Shown in pieces: positions 7,585 through 15,536 of a stretch of 64,000 bases of DNA. The stretch comes from OLB11 sp041392835 (lineage in GTDB: Bacteria; Bacteroidota; Bacteroidia; Chitinophagales; Chitinophagaceae). The notes below the pieces were generated by a model. The model searched no databases, was not told the origin of the DNA, and saw only the letters and a list, made by a program, of their open reading frames with translations. Position numbers and translations under genes: made by a program. The stretch's first letter is position 1. Each line of letters opens with the position of its first letter. The stretch spans positions 1 to 64,000 of the forward strand of contig JAWKLF010000003.1 of the NCBI GenBank assembly GCA_041392835.1, read 5' to 3'.

Positions 7585-10540
7585 GGGAATAGACTTAATT
7601 TTTTATACTAAAGAAAATCAATTTAAATATGATTTTATTGTTAGCCCTCAAGCTAACCCTAAGCAAATTCAATTGCAATTTAATGGCGTAAGACCTAAAT
7701 TACTTCCCAATGGAAACTTGTTTATTAAAACGACAGTCAATGAGTTTCAAGAATTAGCACCTTTTGCTTACCAAGAAATCAATGGCGTAATACAAAAAGT
7801 AAATTGTCATTTTCATTTACAAGATAATATTCTGAGTTATGAACTTCCAGATGCTTATGATCTTTCAAAACCATTAATAATAGACCCTGTATTAGTATTT
7901 GCTACGTATAGCGGATGCACTACTACAACCTATGGTTTTAGTGCTACTTACGACAATTCAGGTAGTTTATATGCAGGTGGTGAAGCTTTTGGAGGTGGAT
8001 GGCCATCTACTGTTGGTGCATTTCAATCTACCTTTGGTGGCTCGGTAGATGCGGGTATTAATAAGTATAATCCTTCTGGCAGTGCACTTATTTATGCAAC
8101 TTATTTTGGTGGAAGTTTAGGTGATGTGCCAAACAATATGGTTGTTAACGATAATAATGAACTGGTTGTATTTGGTACAACATCATCATCTAATATGCCA
8201 ACGACAGCGGGTTGTTTTCAAAATATTTTAGGTGGAAACGATGATATGTATGTAGCTCATTTTAATAATACAGGTACTGCACTTATTGGGTCCACTTATA
8301 TAGGTGGTAGTGCCGATGATGGTAGCAACACTTTTGCATTAAGCCCCAACTATGGTGATGGAAATAGAGGTGAAGTGTATATAGATAAATCTCAAAATAT
8401 AGTTTGTGCTGGTAGTACAAGTTCTACCAATTTCCCGATTACTACGGGATGTTTTCAAAATACGCTAGGTGGTATGCAAGATGGCTGTATGTTTAAATTA
8501 AATGCTACTTGTACAAACCTATTGGCCAGTACCTATTTTGGTAGTGCTGAAAATGATGCTTGTTTTGCTATTGTTGAAAATAATAAAAAACAATATATCA
8601 CCGTAGGGGGTACTAAAAGTACAGCATTTCCTGTTACGCCAGGTGTTTTAATTAATACATTTCAGGGTGTTACAGATGGTTTTGTAAGCATATTAGATTC
8701 TAATTTTTCAACAGTTGTATATAGCACCTTTTTGGGTGATGCTTCTTTTGATCACGCATTCAAAGTACAGGCAGATGAGCAAAATAATATTTATGTATGT
8801 GGGCAAACAAATGGAGGCACCTACCCAACTTCGCCAGGCTTATATCAAAATCCTGGTGCTAATATCTTTATAGATCATTTAGATTCTACCTTGTCTACAA
8901 GAATCAAATCTACGGTGGTAGGTAAGGCGGGAGTTAGTTTAGTGCCAACTGCATTTTTATATGATGTGTGTGGCAATATTTATTTTTCAGGGTTTAGTGC
9001 CAGTAGCGATATGCCTTTGACCACCAATGCTTATCAAAGTACAACAGGAGGATTTTGGCTTTGTGTTTTGTCGGGAGGTTTGCAAAATTTATTATATGCT
9101 ACCTATATGGGAGCTTCTGGAGACCATGTAGATGGTGGTACAAGCCGATTTGATCCTCAAGGAATAGTATATCAATCAGTTTGTACAATAAGTAGTAATC
9201 AGTATCAATCGCCAGGCTCATATAGTCCTACAAATCAGGCCGCATCTTGGGATGTAGCAAGTTTTAAATTTGATTTTGAAGCGTTGGGTGTGCAAGCTGG
9301 CATAGACTTGGGTGTAGTAGGAAACGACTCTGTTTGTATGCCTACGAATATTGCATTTTTAAATACTTCTACCAATGCTACTGCATACCTTTGGGATTTT
9401 GGCGATGGCACTACAAGTACAGATCAATATCCTGCACCACATGTATATAATGCGCCTGGTACTTATACCGTAAAATTAAAAGCATTTAATCCTACAGCTT
9501 GTGTTACCGAAGATTCTTCTTCTCTTGAGGTTTTTGTGTTTAACCCTCAAGTGCCAAATGTACAAGTAAGTGATGTAATAGTCTGTGATCCCAATGTTCA
9601 AATTGAAATACCTTCTGTTGTTTCAAATTTGAATAGTAACATGATTTATCGTTGGGAACCAGCTTCTTTGTTGATAGGGCCTAATAACACTGCTTCTGCA
9701 GTTCTTGTACCTGGCGCTGCTACTACATTAACATTGACAGTAGTAGATTCGATTCCTAATATATGTTTTGAAAAAACAGTTGTAACCGTAGATATTGTAG
9801 TTGGAGATACCAGTCAAATGGATGTATTTCCTAAAGATACTACATTGTGTTGGGGACAGCATTTCGAGGCTTTAGCTGTTGGAGGGGTTTCGTATAATTG
9901 GACACCAGTCATAAATAATTCTGCACCTGATTTGCCCAATACTATCATAACCGTATTTTCCGATTTGAATTATCAAGTAGTTATTACAGATATATATGGC
10001 TGCAGTGCTACCAAACATATGCATGTTAAGGCTTTTCCAAGAGTAGTAGCCGATGCGGGCCCTGACGATATTATTCGAATTGGAGAACCTTATCAATTAA
10101 ATGCAAGTGGTGGTTTGCAATATACATGGAGCTATGATCCAAGTTTGTCGGACTTAAATATCAAGAATCCACTTATTTTGCCTCAGCAAATAGAAACTAC
10201 TTACTATGTAAAGGTTACCGATGAGAATGGATGCAAAGGAGATGACTCTGTAAAAATATATATTACTAATGGTGTTGTTCCCAATGCATTTAGCCCCAAT
10301 GGTGATGGTAAAAATGATGTATTTAGATTTTTTCCAGCCAATCATCATATTAACATGAATAGTATGCAAGTATATAATAGATGGGGGCAAGAACTTTTTT
10401 ACTCCGATGATATAGAAACCGGATGGGACGGCCAATTTAAAGGAGTTGCTTGTGAAACAGATACCTATTTTTACATAATAAATTATTCAATAGGCGGTAA
10501 ATCATACGTGTACAAAGGCGATTTTATTTTATTGAGATAA
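7451..10540 (+). CDS. SBBP-repeat/PKD adhesin with type B T9SS sorting domain (main part)
   Basis: True coding in this frame begins at about 7563, after the frameshift at 7558-7562; the ATG at 7451 is in out-of-frame sequence. In order there are the end of the DUF7948-type domain (IDLIFYTKENQFKYDFIV); SBBP-type beta-propeller repeats with recurring LxxxTYFGGS and FPxTxGCFQ motifs from about 7900 to 9250; a PKD domain (YLWDFGDGTTSTDQYPAPHV); Ig-like segments; and a gliding-motility type C-terminal domain (VPNAFSPNGDGKNDVFRF...YNRWGQELF...GWDG) that directs type IX secretion. The intact product would be about 1120 residues, exported across the outer membrane. The ligand is unknown. Confidence 0.85.
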   Translation: MPMLIQALYLVTSVANTIITLLVMTRANGHLMWPCIKSDLQELYKGIDLIFYTKENQFKYDFIVSPQANPKQIQLQFNGVRPKLLPNGNLFIKTTVNEFQELAPFAYQEINGVIQKVNCHFHLQDNILSYELPDAYDLSKPLIIDPVLVFATYSGCTTTTYGFSATYDNSGSLYAGGEAFGGGWPSTVGAFQSTFGGSVDAGINKYNPSGSALIYATYFGGSLGDVPNNMVVNDNNELVVFGTTSSSNMPTTAGCFQNILGGNDDMYVAHFNNTGTALIGSTYIGGSADDGSNTFALSPNYGDGNRGEVYIDKSQNIVCAGSTSSTNFPITTGCFQNTLGGMQDGCMFKLNATCTNLLASTYFGSAENDACFAIVENNKKQYITVGGTKSTAFPVTPGVLINTFQGVTDGFVSILDSNFSTVVYSTFLGDASFDHAFKVQADEQNNIYVCGQTNGGTYPTSPGLYQNPGANIFIDHLDSTLSTRIKSTVVGKAGVSLVPTAFLYDVCGNIYFSGFSASSDMPLTTNAYQSTTGGFWLCVLSGGLQNLLYATYMGASGDHVDGGTSRFDPQGIVYQSVCTISSNQYQSPGSYSPTNQAASWDVASFKFDFEALGVQAGIDLGVVGNDSVCMPTNIAFLNTSTNATAYLWDFGDGTTSTDQYPAPHVYNAPGTYTVKLKAFNPTACVTEDSSSLEVFVFNPQVPNVQVSDVIVCDPNVQIEIPSVVSNLNSNMIYRWEPASLLIGPNNTASAVLVPGAATTLTLTVVDSIPNICFEKTVVTVDIVVGDTSQMDVFPKDTTLCWGQHFEALAVGGVSYNWTPVINNSAPDLPNTIITVFSDLNYQVVITDIYGCSATKHMHVKAFPRVVADAGPDDIIRIGEPYQLNASGGLQYTWSYDPSLSDLNIKNPLILPQQIETTYYVKVTDENGCKGDDSVKIYITNGVVPNAFSPNGDGKNDVFRFFPANHHINMNSMQVYNRWGQELFYSDDIETGWDGQFKGVACETDTYFYIINYSIGGKSYVYKGDFILLR

Positions 10541-10563
10541 TGTTTTTTGCATTTTTGTTTCTG

Positions 10564-10571
10564 TATTTTTG
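10564..10571 (+). promoter_or_regulatory. -7 box before the PaiB-like gene
   Basis: TATTTTTG matches TAnnTTTG and ends 5 bases before the chosen ATG 10577. This argues against the longer upstream start and suggests a very short leader. Confidence 0.4.
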
Positions 10572-10576
10572 ACATA

Positions 10577-11194
10577 ATGTACGTACCTAGATTATACCGA
10601 AATGAAAACATTGATGAAATAATTACACATATACACAACGCTAATTTTGGTATCATCATAAGCGTTGAAAATAATCAAGCAGTAGCTACTCACATACCGT
10701 TTGTAGTATTCAAGAAGGGAAATTATTTGCATTTGCAATTTCATGTTTCCAAAGCAAATCCACAAACTAAAAATTGGTCCTTAGCTAATGATGTTTTAGT
10801 AATTTTTCAGGGTGCACATAGTTATATTTCAGCATCATGGTACGATCATGAAAATGTATCTACTTGGAATTATATTGCCATACATGTGTATGGTAATATA
10901 AGACCTTTAGATGAGCTAGAAACACTTGCTCATTTGCAAGATTTAGTTCATCAGCATGAAAAGCACGAAACAAATCCTATAGATTTTAATCAATATAATA
11001 AGTCCTATATAGAACAAGAATCGAAAGGCCTACTAGCATACGAAATACAAGCTAAAAGCATATATAGTGCTTTTAAACTGTCTCAAAATAGAGATACCAA
11101 AAATTATGCAATAATTATAGAAGAGCTTGTGAAAAGAGGCGATGAAAACTCATTGGCCATAGCACAAGCCATGCGAATGCGTACATTGACTTAG
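10577..11194 (+). CDS. PaiB-like FMN-binding split-barrel protein
   Basis: This 205-residue protein belongs to the PaiB/FMN-binding negative transcriptional regulator family. It starts MYVPRLYRNENIDEIITHIH, the usual N terminus of the family. It continues with ATHIPFVV, LHLQFHVSKANPQTKNW and the conserved core ISASWYDHENVSTWNYIAIHVYG, and ends with a short helical tail. I chose ATG 10577 rather than 10547 because the family starts here and the preceding sequence is AT-rich promoter-like DNA. In Bacillus PaiB represses sporulation and protease genes; here a simple flavin- or heme-binding role is equally likely. Its stop overlaps the convergent stress-protein gene by 4 bases. Confidence 0.85.
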   Translation: MYVPRLYRNENIDEIITHIHNANFGIIISVENNQAVATHIPFVVFKKGNYLHLQFHVSKANPQTKNWSLANDVLVIFQGAHSYISASWYDHENVSTWNYIAIHVYGNIRPLDELETLAHLQDLVHQHEKHETNPIDFNQYNKSYIEQESKGLLAYEIQAKSIYSAFKLSQNRDTKNYAIIIEELVKRGDENSLAIAQAMRMRTLT

Positions 11195-12021
11195 CTCATA
11201 TGCAAAGCCAATAAAGGAATATGAGTATGATAAGCCATTTCTTTAGAAGCACTTTTATGAAATAGTTGTTCAAAAAAAGAATATTTTTTTGGAATCGTAA
11301 TCATCATGTCAATTTGCTCACTATCTATAAATTGATCTATGGCATGTTGGGTATCTTTATCTTCTATAAAATGAAATGTATGAGGAATATCTATAAATAA
11401 TTCTTCAGCATTTTTTAGTTCGACTGGTGTTTGAGAGGTAAAGTTTTTATTGTGATAATCTATATGCAATACTTCAACATTGGCATTAAATAATTTTGAA
11501 AACGCTTTTAAAGGTGCAATAGGTATTGCATTTAATACATTTTTTAAATCACAAGCAAGGCCTATTTTTTGGATAGTATGATATTGGCCCTTTTTGGGTA
11601 TTATAAGCACAGGGCAATTTAAAAATTTCATAGCATGTATGGCATTGCTGCCAATCATTTTATCAATGGTGCTTCCATCGCCCGAAATACCCATGATGAC
11701 TAAAATAGGTTTCACTTCGTTGCAGAGTTCTTCCAAACTATTAAATACAGTGCCAAATTTTATACTGCTATGAAAATTAATTTCAGGATATTTTGATTGA
11801 AGAGCAGCAATTTTTTCATTCATTTTTTCTTGCGCTTTAAGCTCCAAATGTTCTGTAGAATCTTCCACATAAATAGAGTTTGCAGCTACACCTATAGTGC
11901 CCAACATGATAGTGTGTAATAAATGTATATCAAAAGTATAGTCTTTTGCAAATGATATAGCATAGTCGAGTGCATTGTCTGCCATGTTAGAAAAGTCGGT
12001 AGGAAGTAAAATAGAATTCAT
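11191..12021 (-). CDS. Universal stress protein with two Usp domains
   Basis: This is a 276-residue tandem UspA protein. The first domain has ILLPTDFSNMADNALDYAISFA, an ATP-loop-like segment VIMGISGDGSTIDKMIGSNA (G-2x-G-9x-G-S/T pattern) and CPVLIIPKKG. The second (about 145-276) is more divergent (IGLACDLKNV, DMMITIPKKYSFFEQLFHKSASKEM) and ends HIPLLALHMS. Such proteins are common in Bacteroidota and respond to general stress; no partner gene is evident here. Confidence 0.9.
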   Translation of the reverse strand: MNSILLPTDFSNMADNALDYAISFAKDYTFDIHLLHTIMLGTIGVAANSIYVEDSTEHLELKAQEKMNEKIAALQSKYPEINFHSSIKFGTVFNSLEELCNEVKPILVIMGISGDGSTIDKMIGSNAIHAMKFLNCPVLIIPKKGQYHTIQKIGLACDLKNVLNAIPIAPLKAFSKLFNANVEVLHIDYHNKNFTSQTPVELKNAEELFIDIPHTFHFIEDKDTQHAIDQFIDSEQIDMMITIPKKYSFFEQLFHKSASKEMAYHTHIPLLALHMS

Positions 12022-12044
12022 AGTCTGTTTATTTTTGTTTAATA

Positions 12045-12052
12045 CAAATTTA
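12045..12052 (-). promoter_or_regulatory. -7 box of the universal stress protein gene
   Basis: TAAATTTG on the minus strand lies 23 bases upstream of the start codon at 12021. No clear -33 element is visible. Confidence 0.35.
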
Positions 12053-12157
12053 CATGCTATTTAATTTAAAATACAGAATGTAAATCATCAAAAAACATGA
12101 TATATGTTTTTCTTTATTTCGTGCTAATGATGTATTTTGGCAAAAAAATAAGACCCC

Positions 12158-12691
12158 ATGGCAAACGAAAATTACATGCTTGAAGATACTCGTCATATGT
12201 TTATAATAGATGATGACCCTGTGCAAACCGAAATGATTAAAGATTATTTGGGCGAGCGATATGTTTTTACATTAAAAGTTTTTGCTGACGGCGAAAGTGC
12301 TTTGACAGAAGTAAAAAATTTAAAACCAGAAATAGTTGTTTTGGATTATCATTTAAATGCTAATAATCCAAGTGCTAAAAATGGTATTGAAATTTTAAAA
12401 GAAATAAAATCTATAAACCCAAGTACTAAAGTTGTTATGTTTTCTGCTCAAGATAATATTAATATAGCCTTAGAAAGCATGCGCAATGGTGCTTATGATT
12501 ATGTAATAAAAGGCGAAACTGCTTTTAATAAATTGGAAACTACAGTGAATAGATTAGGCGAAATGCATAAGCTGGAATCGGTAACTATAGCACAGCGCAG
12601 AACCATTTTGTTTTTAACAATAGTTATTACTGGCTTTATCGTTTTGGGTATTTTGTATTTCTTTTTTGGTGCACCATTCTTAGAAAAATAA
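12158..12691 (+). CDS. Receiver-domain protein with C-terminal membrane anchor
   Basis: This 177-residue protein has a full receiver domain at residues about 12-130: the acidic pocket IIDDDP, the phosphoacceptor Asp in VVLDYHL, the Ser switch in MFSAQD and the conserved Lys in YVIKGE. There is no DNA-binding output domain. A short helix follows and the protein ends in one transmembrane segment (LFLTIVITGFIVLGILYFFF) with a few residues after it. This would hold the receiver on the cytoplasmic face of the membrane. No kinase gene is adjacent; the neighbours are a stress protein and a sigma/anti-sigma pair. Confidence 0.85.
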   Translation: MANENYMLEDTRHMFIIDDDPVQTEMIKDYLGERYVFTLKVFADGESALTEVKNLKPEIVVLDYHLNANNPSAKNGIEILKEIKSINPSTKVVMFSAQDNINIALESMRNGAYDYVIKGETAFNKLETTVNRLGEMHKLESVTIAQRRTILFLTIVITGFIVLGILYFFFGAPFLEK

Positions 12692-12704
12692 AAATTTGTA
12701 GATA

Positions 12705-13898
12705 CTATTTTGAAAGTAGCTTTTCTGCTTCGCTTTGGTATTCGGCAGTTTGTTTCAATTTTTCTAACAGCTTGGTCGCTTTTTTGTTTTTACCTTGTTT
12801 TAAATAGCATTTTGCCAAAAGCAGTTCTAATTCCAATTGATCTTTTGGGTTTGATTCGCGCAAAGCTTTTACCAAATATTTTTCGGCTTGGCTGTAGTTT
12901 TGTTCATCAAAAAATTGTTGACCAAGTTGTTTGTTGCTCAGACCTTGAATTTCATTGTAGCTTGAAGCATTATCATTATTACTAGCAATTTCTTGTGTGT
13001 AGCTAAGCTGATTGCTTGCAGGGCTTGTAGTTAATGCTTTCTTTGATTTATTACTCAATCCATACCCATTTGAACTTGATTTTTCAATAGGTTTTTTGGC
13101 CTCTACTTGTCTCACAACTTGCTCTTTTACTAGTTCCTCTTCTGCGCTCATTTCTTTTGCTTTGGGTTCGGGTATAGCTGCAATTTCGCTTTTGTCAGTT
13201 GGTGGGGCTGTGTATACGTCTTTTATTGGTTCGGAAATATCTCTTTGTGTGACTGAAGTTGTAACTTTTTCTGGGTTTGGTAACGTTGTAATATTTTTAT
13301 TGCTTGTTAGCATAGGTGGAGCTATTTTGCTCTTTTCGATTTGTGTATTAGTAGCAATTTCAGCTTCTTTAGGCTTGCTTTCTGTTCCTCTTGCAAAAGA
13401 ATCTATAGGCACTTGCAACGTACTTAATTCTTGAGATGAAGGTTCATCTTTTCTATTGTATTCTTTTTGTTCTATCGTGTTTTTTACTTGTGCTGTTTCA
13501 TTTTTTGTTTGAGGAGTATATGCAGTATAATATATAGAATAGGCACCAAGTGCAAAAACGAATAGTGAAGCAGCAGCCCAAATCCATTTATAGTTTTTTT
13601 GTTTTTCTTTTTTTATGTTTTTACTCGTAACTGTTAAATGAGGTTTTACTTTTTTTTGTTCTTCTGCTTGGAGTGTTTTTACTTTTTTATCTATAGCATC
13701 ATGAATGGATTCTACAAGTTGTGGCGAATCAGGAACAGCCATAAGTGCATCTATAGCATCGCTGCATAAAGGGCAATCAGTAATATGCATTTCAATCATA
13801 CGCAATTCATCTTTATCAATCTGTTGATGAAGATATTGCTGAAGTTGTTTGTTGCTTAAACAGCTCCCAGGATTCCATATGATGCTTTGCTTATTCAT
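12705..13898 (-). CDS. Anti-sigma factor with zinc-finger, membrane segment and C-terminal TPR
   Basis: This is a 397-residue protein. An N-terminal zf-HC2-type motif has His38, Cys42 and Cys45 (MHITDCPLC), the usual sigma-binding zinc finger. One transmembrane segment lies near residues 103-122 (WIWAAASLFVFALGAYSIYY). A long low-complexity Glu/Lys/Thr/Ser-rich periplasmic region (about 130-310) follows. The C terminus has TPR-like helices (QFFDEQNYSQAEKYLVKAL, LLAKCYLKQGKNKKATKLL). It overlaps the sigma-factor gene by 8 bases, the standard arrangement for a sigma and its inhibitor. The TPR end probably senses or binds a periplasmic partner. Confidence 0.85.
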   Translation of the reverse strand: MNKQSIIWNPGSCLSNKQLQQYLHQQIDKDELRMIEMHITDCPLCSDAIDALMAVPDSPQLVESIHDAIDKKVKTLQAEEQKKVKPHLTVTSKNIKKEKQKNYKWIWAAASLFVFALGAYSIYYTAYTPQTKNETAQVKNTIEQKEYNRKDEPSSQELSTLQVPIDSFARGTESKPKEAEIATNTQIEKSKIAPPMLTSNKNITTLPNPEKVTTSVTQRDISEPIKDVYTAPPTDKSEIAAIPEPKAKEMSAEEELVKEQVVRQVEAKKPIEKSSSNGYGLSNKSKKALTTSPASNQLSYTQEIASNNDNASSYNEIQGLSNKQLGQQFFDEQNYSQAEKYLVKALRESNPKDQLELELLLAKCYLKQGKNKKATKLLEKLKQTAEYQSEAEKLLSK

Positions 13899-14457
13899 TT
13901 AAAGAGGTTCTTTCCATAAGTATTTTTAGATTTCTTTTTCCATTTTGCAAGTGGCTTTTAACTTGTAAATAGGTATAGCCTGTTATTTCTATTATCTCTT
14001 GATAGCTTTTTTCTTCAATGTAGAATAAAGTTACACATTTTTTTTGTTCTGTGTTTAATGCGTCTAAGGCCTTTTCCATTTTATTGTATTGTAGCTCTTT
14101 TTCTTCTTTAGGATGTATTTGGTCATCAAATTCCATATTTATTTCATCCATTTCTATATCAGAATTTGTTAGGTGCTTGTTACTTCTTAAATACATTAAG
14201 CAATGATTTTGAGCTACTCTATAAAGCCATGCTTTAAAAAAGCTAATATCGTGTTTGTGTAAATCATTTAGTAATTTTTCAAAAATCTGCATGACCAAAT
14301 CTTTAGCAAGGTCGGCATCTTTTACATATTTTATACAAACACCAAGTATTAAATGAGCATAGCGTTTATATAAAATGCCTATAATCTCAGGCGATTTTGA
14401 TGCCCGATGCATTTTAACTAACTCTTCATCCAATAAGTTGTTTAGATTTTTTTGCAC
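13891..14457 (-). CDS. ECF RNA polymerase sigma-70 factor
   Basis: This 188-residue protein has region 2 (IGILYKRYAHLILGVCIKYV, DLVMQIFEKLL, FKAWLYRVAQNHCLMYLR) and region 4 (LNTEQKKCVTLFYIEEKSYQEIIEITGYTYLQVKSHLQNGKRNLK). It starts at a GTG codon (14455-14457 on the minus strand); no better ATG is near. It is co-transcribed with the anti-sigma gene downstream. Its targets cannot be read from the window, but the pair lies between two large T9SS adhesin genes. Confidence 0.92.
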   Translation of the reverse strand: MQKNLNNLLDEELVKMHRASKSPEIIGILYKRYAHLILGVCIKYVKDADLAKDLVMQIFEKLLNDLHKHDISFFKAWLYRVAQNHCLMYLRSNKHLTNSDIEMDEINMEFDDQIHPKEEKELQYNKMEKALDALNTEQKKCVTLFYIEEKSYQEIIEITGYTYLQVKSHLQNGKRNLKILMERTSLNE

Positions 14458-14541
14458 GCTGTATAGCTAACGAAAATAAAGTTTTTTTTGAATCCAATGG
14501 CTATTAGTTTTTTAATTCTTTTGTAAAAAAACATTCAGTGA

Positions 14542-14569
14542 TTGCATTACAATGGATTTAGTATTTTTG
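14542..14569 (+). promoter_or_regulatory. Promoter of the NlpC/P60 gene
   Basis: TTG at 14542-14544 and TATTTTTG at 14562-14569 are 17 bases apart. The ATG at 14577 is 7 bases downstream, so the leader is very short. The site supports 14577, not 14699, as the true gene start. Confidence 0.5.
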
Positions 14570-14576
14570 TCAAAAT

Positions 14577-14702
14577 ATGTTTCTACGTTCTCAAGTTTCT
14601 TATGCTAATCTCCGATTGGCTCCTTCTCACAAAGGAGAGCTTTATACACAAGCGTTGTATAATGAAAAAATTATTATCTTAGATGAAGTGGATGCTACTT
14701 GA
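14577..14702 (+). CDS. 5' fragment of frameshifted NlpC/P60 peptidase (SH3-like domain)
   Basis: This frame encodes 41 residues starting MFLRSQVSYANLRLAPSHKG and ending at TGA 14700. The sequence is the opening strand pattern of a bacterial SH3 domain, as found at the N terminus of Bacteroidota C40 peptidases. It joins the next frame if one base is added between about 14690 and 14698, giving a continuous EVD-x-YLIKVKLPYDD. This piece and the next form one gene of about 253 codons. Confidence 0.65.
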   Translation: MFLRSQVSYANLRLAPSHKGELYTQALYNEKIIILDEVDAT

Positions 14703-15337
14703 TAAAAGTGAAGCTTCCGTATGATGATAGAGACCTTTTTGCCTTGAAAGAACAGTTCGTAAAAGGAAATTATCCAGATAATACACATATTATTTTTCAG
14801 TCGGGCTGCCTGTTAGAAGATACTATCAAAGGGATTCATTTACCTATTGGCTCACAACTTTCTCAAGCACAGTTAAAAGACGTCCGTTTGAATGGAGTCG
14901 AAGTGGATAAGGGTGCATTTGCAAGTCAAATTACCAGTAGGCTCTCTATGCAAGTTCTTCAAAAAATCCTTTTTGGGTTTATTGGCGTACCATATCATTG
15001 GGGTGCCTTATCTGTGTTTGGAATAGATTGTTCTGGCTTGGTAAAAATATTTTTTAAGTGTCTAAATATGCATTTACCCCATCAAGCTTCAAAACAATTT
15101 GAAATGGGAGACACTATTCATTTTATGCAAGAAGTGGAATTTGGTGATCTTGCTTTTTTTGAAAGCTCGGAGTACGATATCTATCATGTAGGAATTATGC
15201 TCAATGAAAACGAAATTATTCATGCTTCTGAAAGTAATGGCGAAGTGGCGGTTGATTATATAGATCAAGAAGGCATTATTTTAAAAAAATCGGGTAAACG
15301 TATATCAAAACTTAAAGTCATAAAACGTATTTTTTAG
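14699..15337 (+). CDS. NlpC/P60 (C40) cell-wall peptidase, main part
   Basis: This frame holds the second half of the SH3-like region (IKVKLPYDDRDLF) and the catalytic NlpC/P60 domain. Its features are VPYHWGALSVFGIDCSGLVK with the nucleophile Cys in DCSG, LPHQASKQFEMGD, GDLAFFE, and the catalytic His in IYHVGIML. Such enzymes cut the D-Glu-diaminopimelate bond in peptidoglycan stem peptides. The TTG at 14699 is not a credible start; the gene really begins at 14577. No signal peptide is seen, which is common for this small Bacteroidota subfamily. Confidence 0.85.
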   Translation: MIKVKLPYDDRDLFALKEQFVKGNYPDNTHIIFQSGCLLEDTIKGIHLPIGSQLSQAQLKDVRLNGVEVDKGAFASQITSRLSMQVLQKILFGFIGVPYHWGALSVFGIDCSGLVKIFFKCLNMHLPHQASKQFEMGDTIHFMQEVEFGDLAFFESSEYDIYHVGIMLNENEIIHASESNGEVAVDYIDQEGIILKKSGKRISKLKVIKRIF

Positions 15338-15536
15338 CTTTTTTTTCGTTTACTACAAAAAATATTTTTACACAATAATATATTATAGAATATTTAATGT
15401 ATTATCATACCTTTGTTTATATGAAAAAATATAGTTAGATAAACATATAAAATATAAATATATAAAAAAATAGTTATGTAAAGTATTAAAATAGGTATGA
15501 TTATTGCATGATTATGGTCTAAAATAAATTTTATCT

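Noticed and set aside
13012..13434. 140-codon plus-strand frame inside the anti-sigma gene
   Set aside because: It is antisense to the low-complexity linker, and its hydrophobic Ser/Leu-rich product is what such antisense frames give.
15338..15536. Promoter or RNA in the gap before the giant adhesin
   Set aside because: The region is extremely AT-rich; TAAATTTT is near the -7 consensus but lacks the G and a matched -33, so I did not call it.
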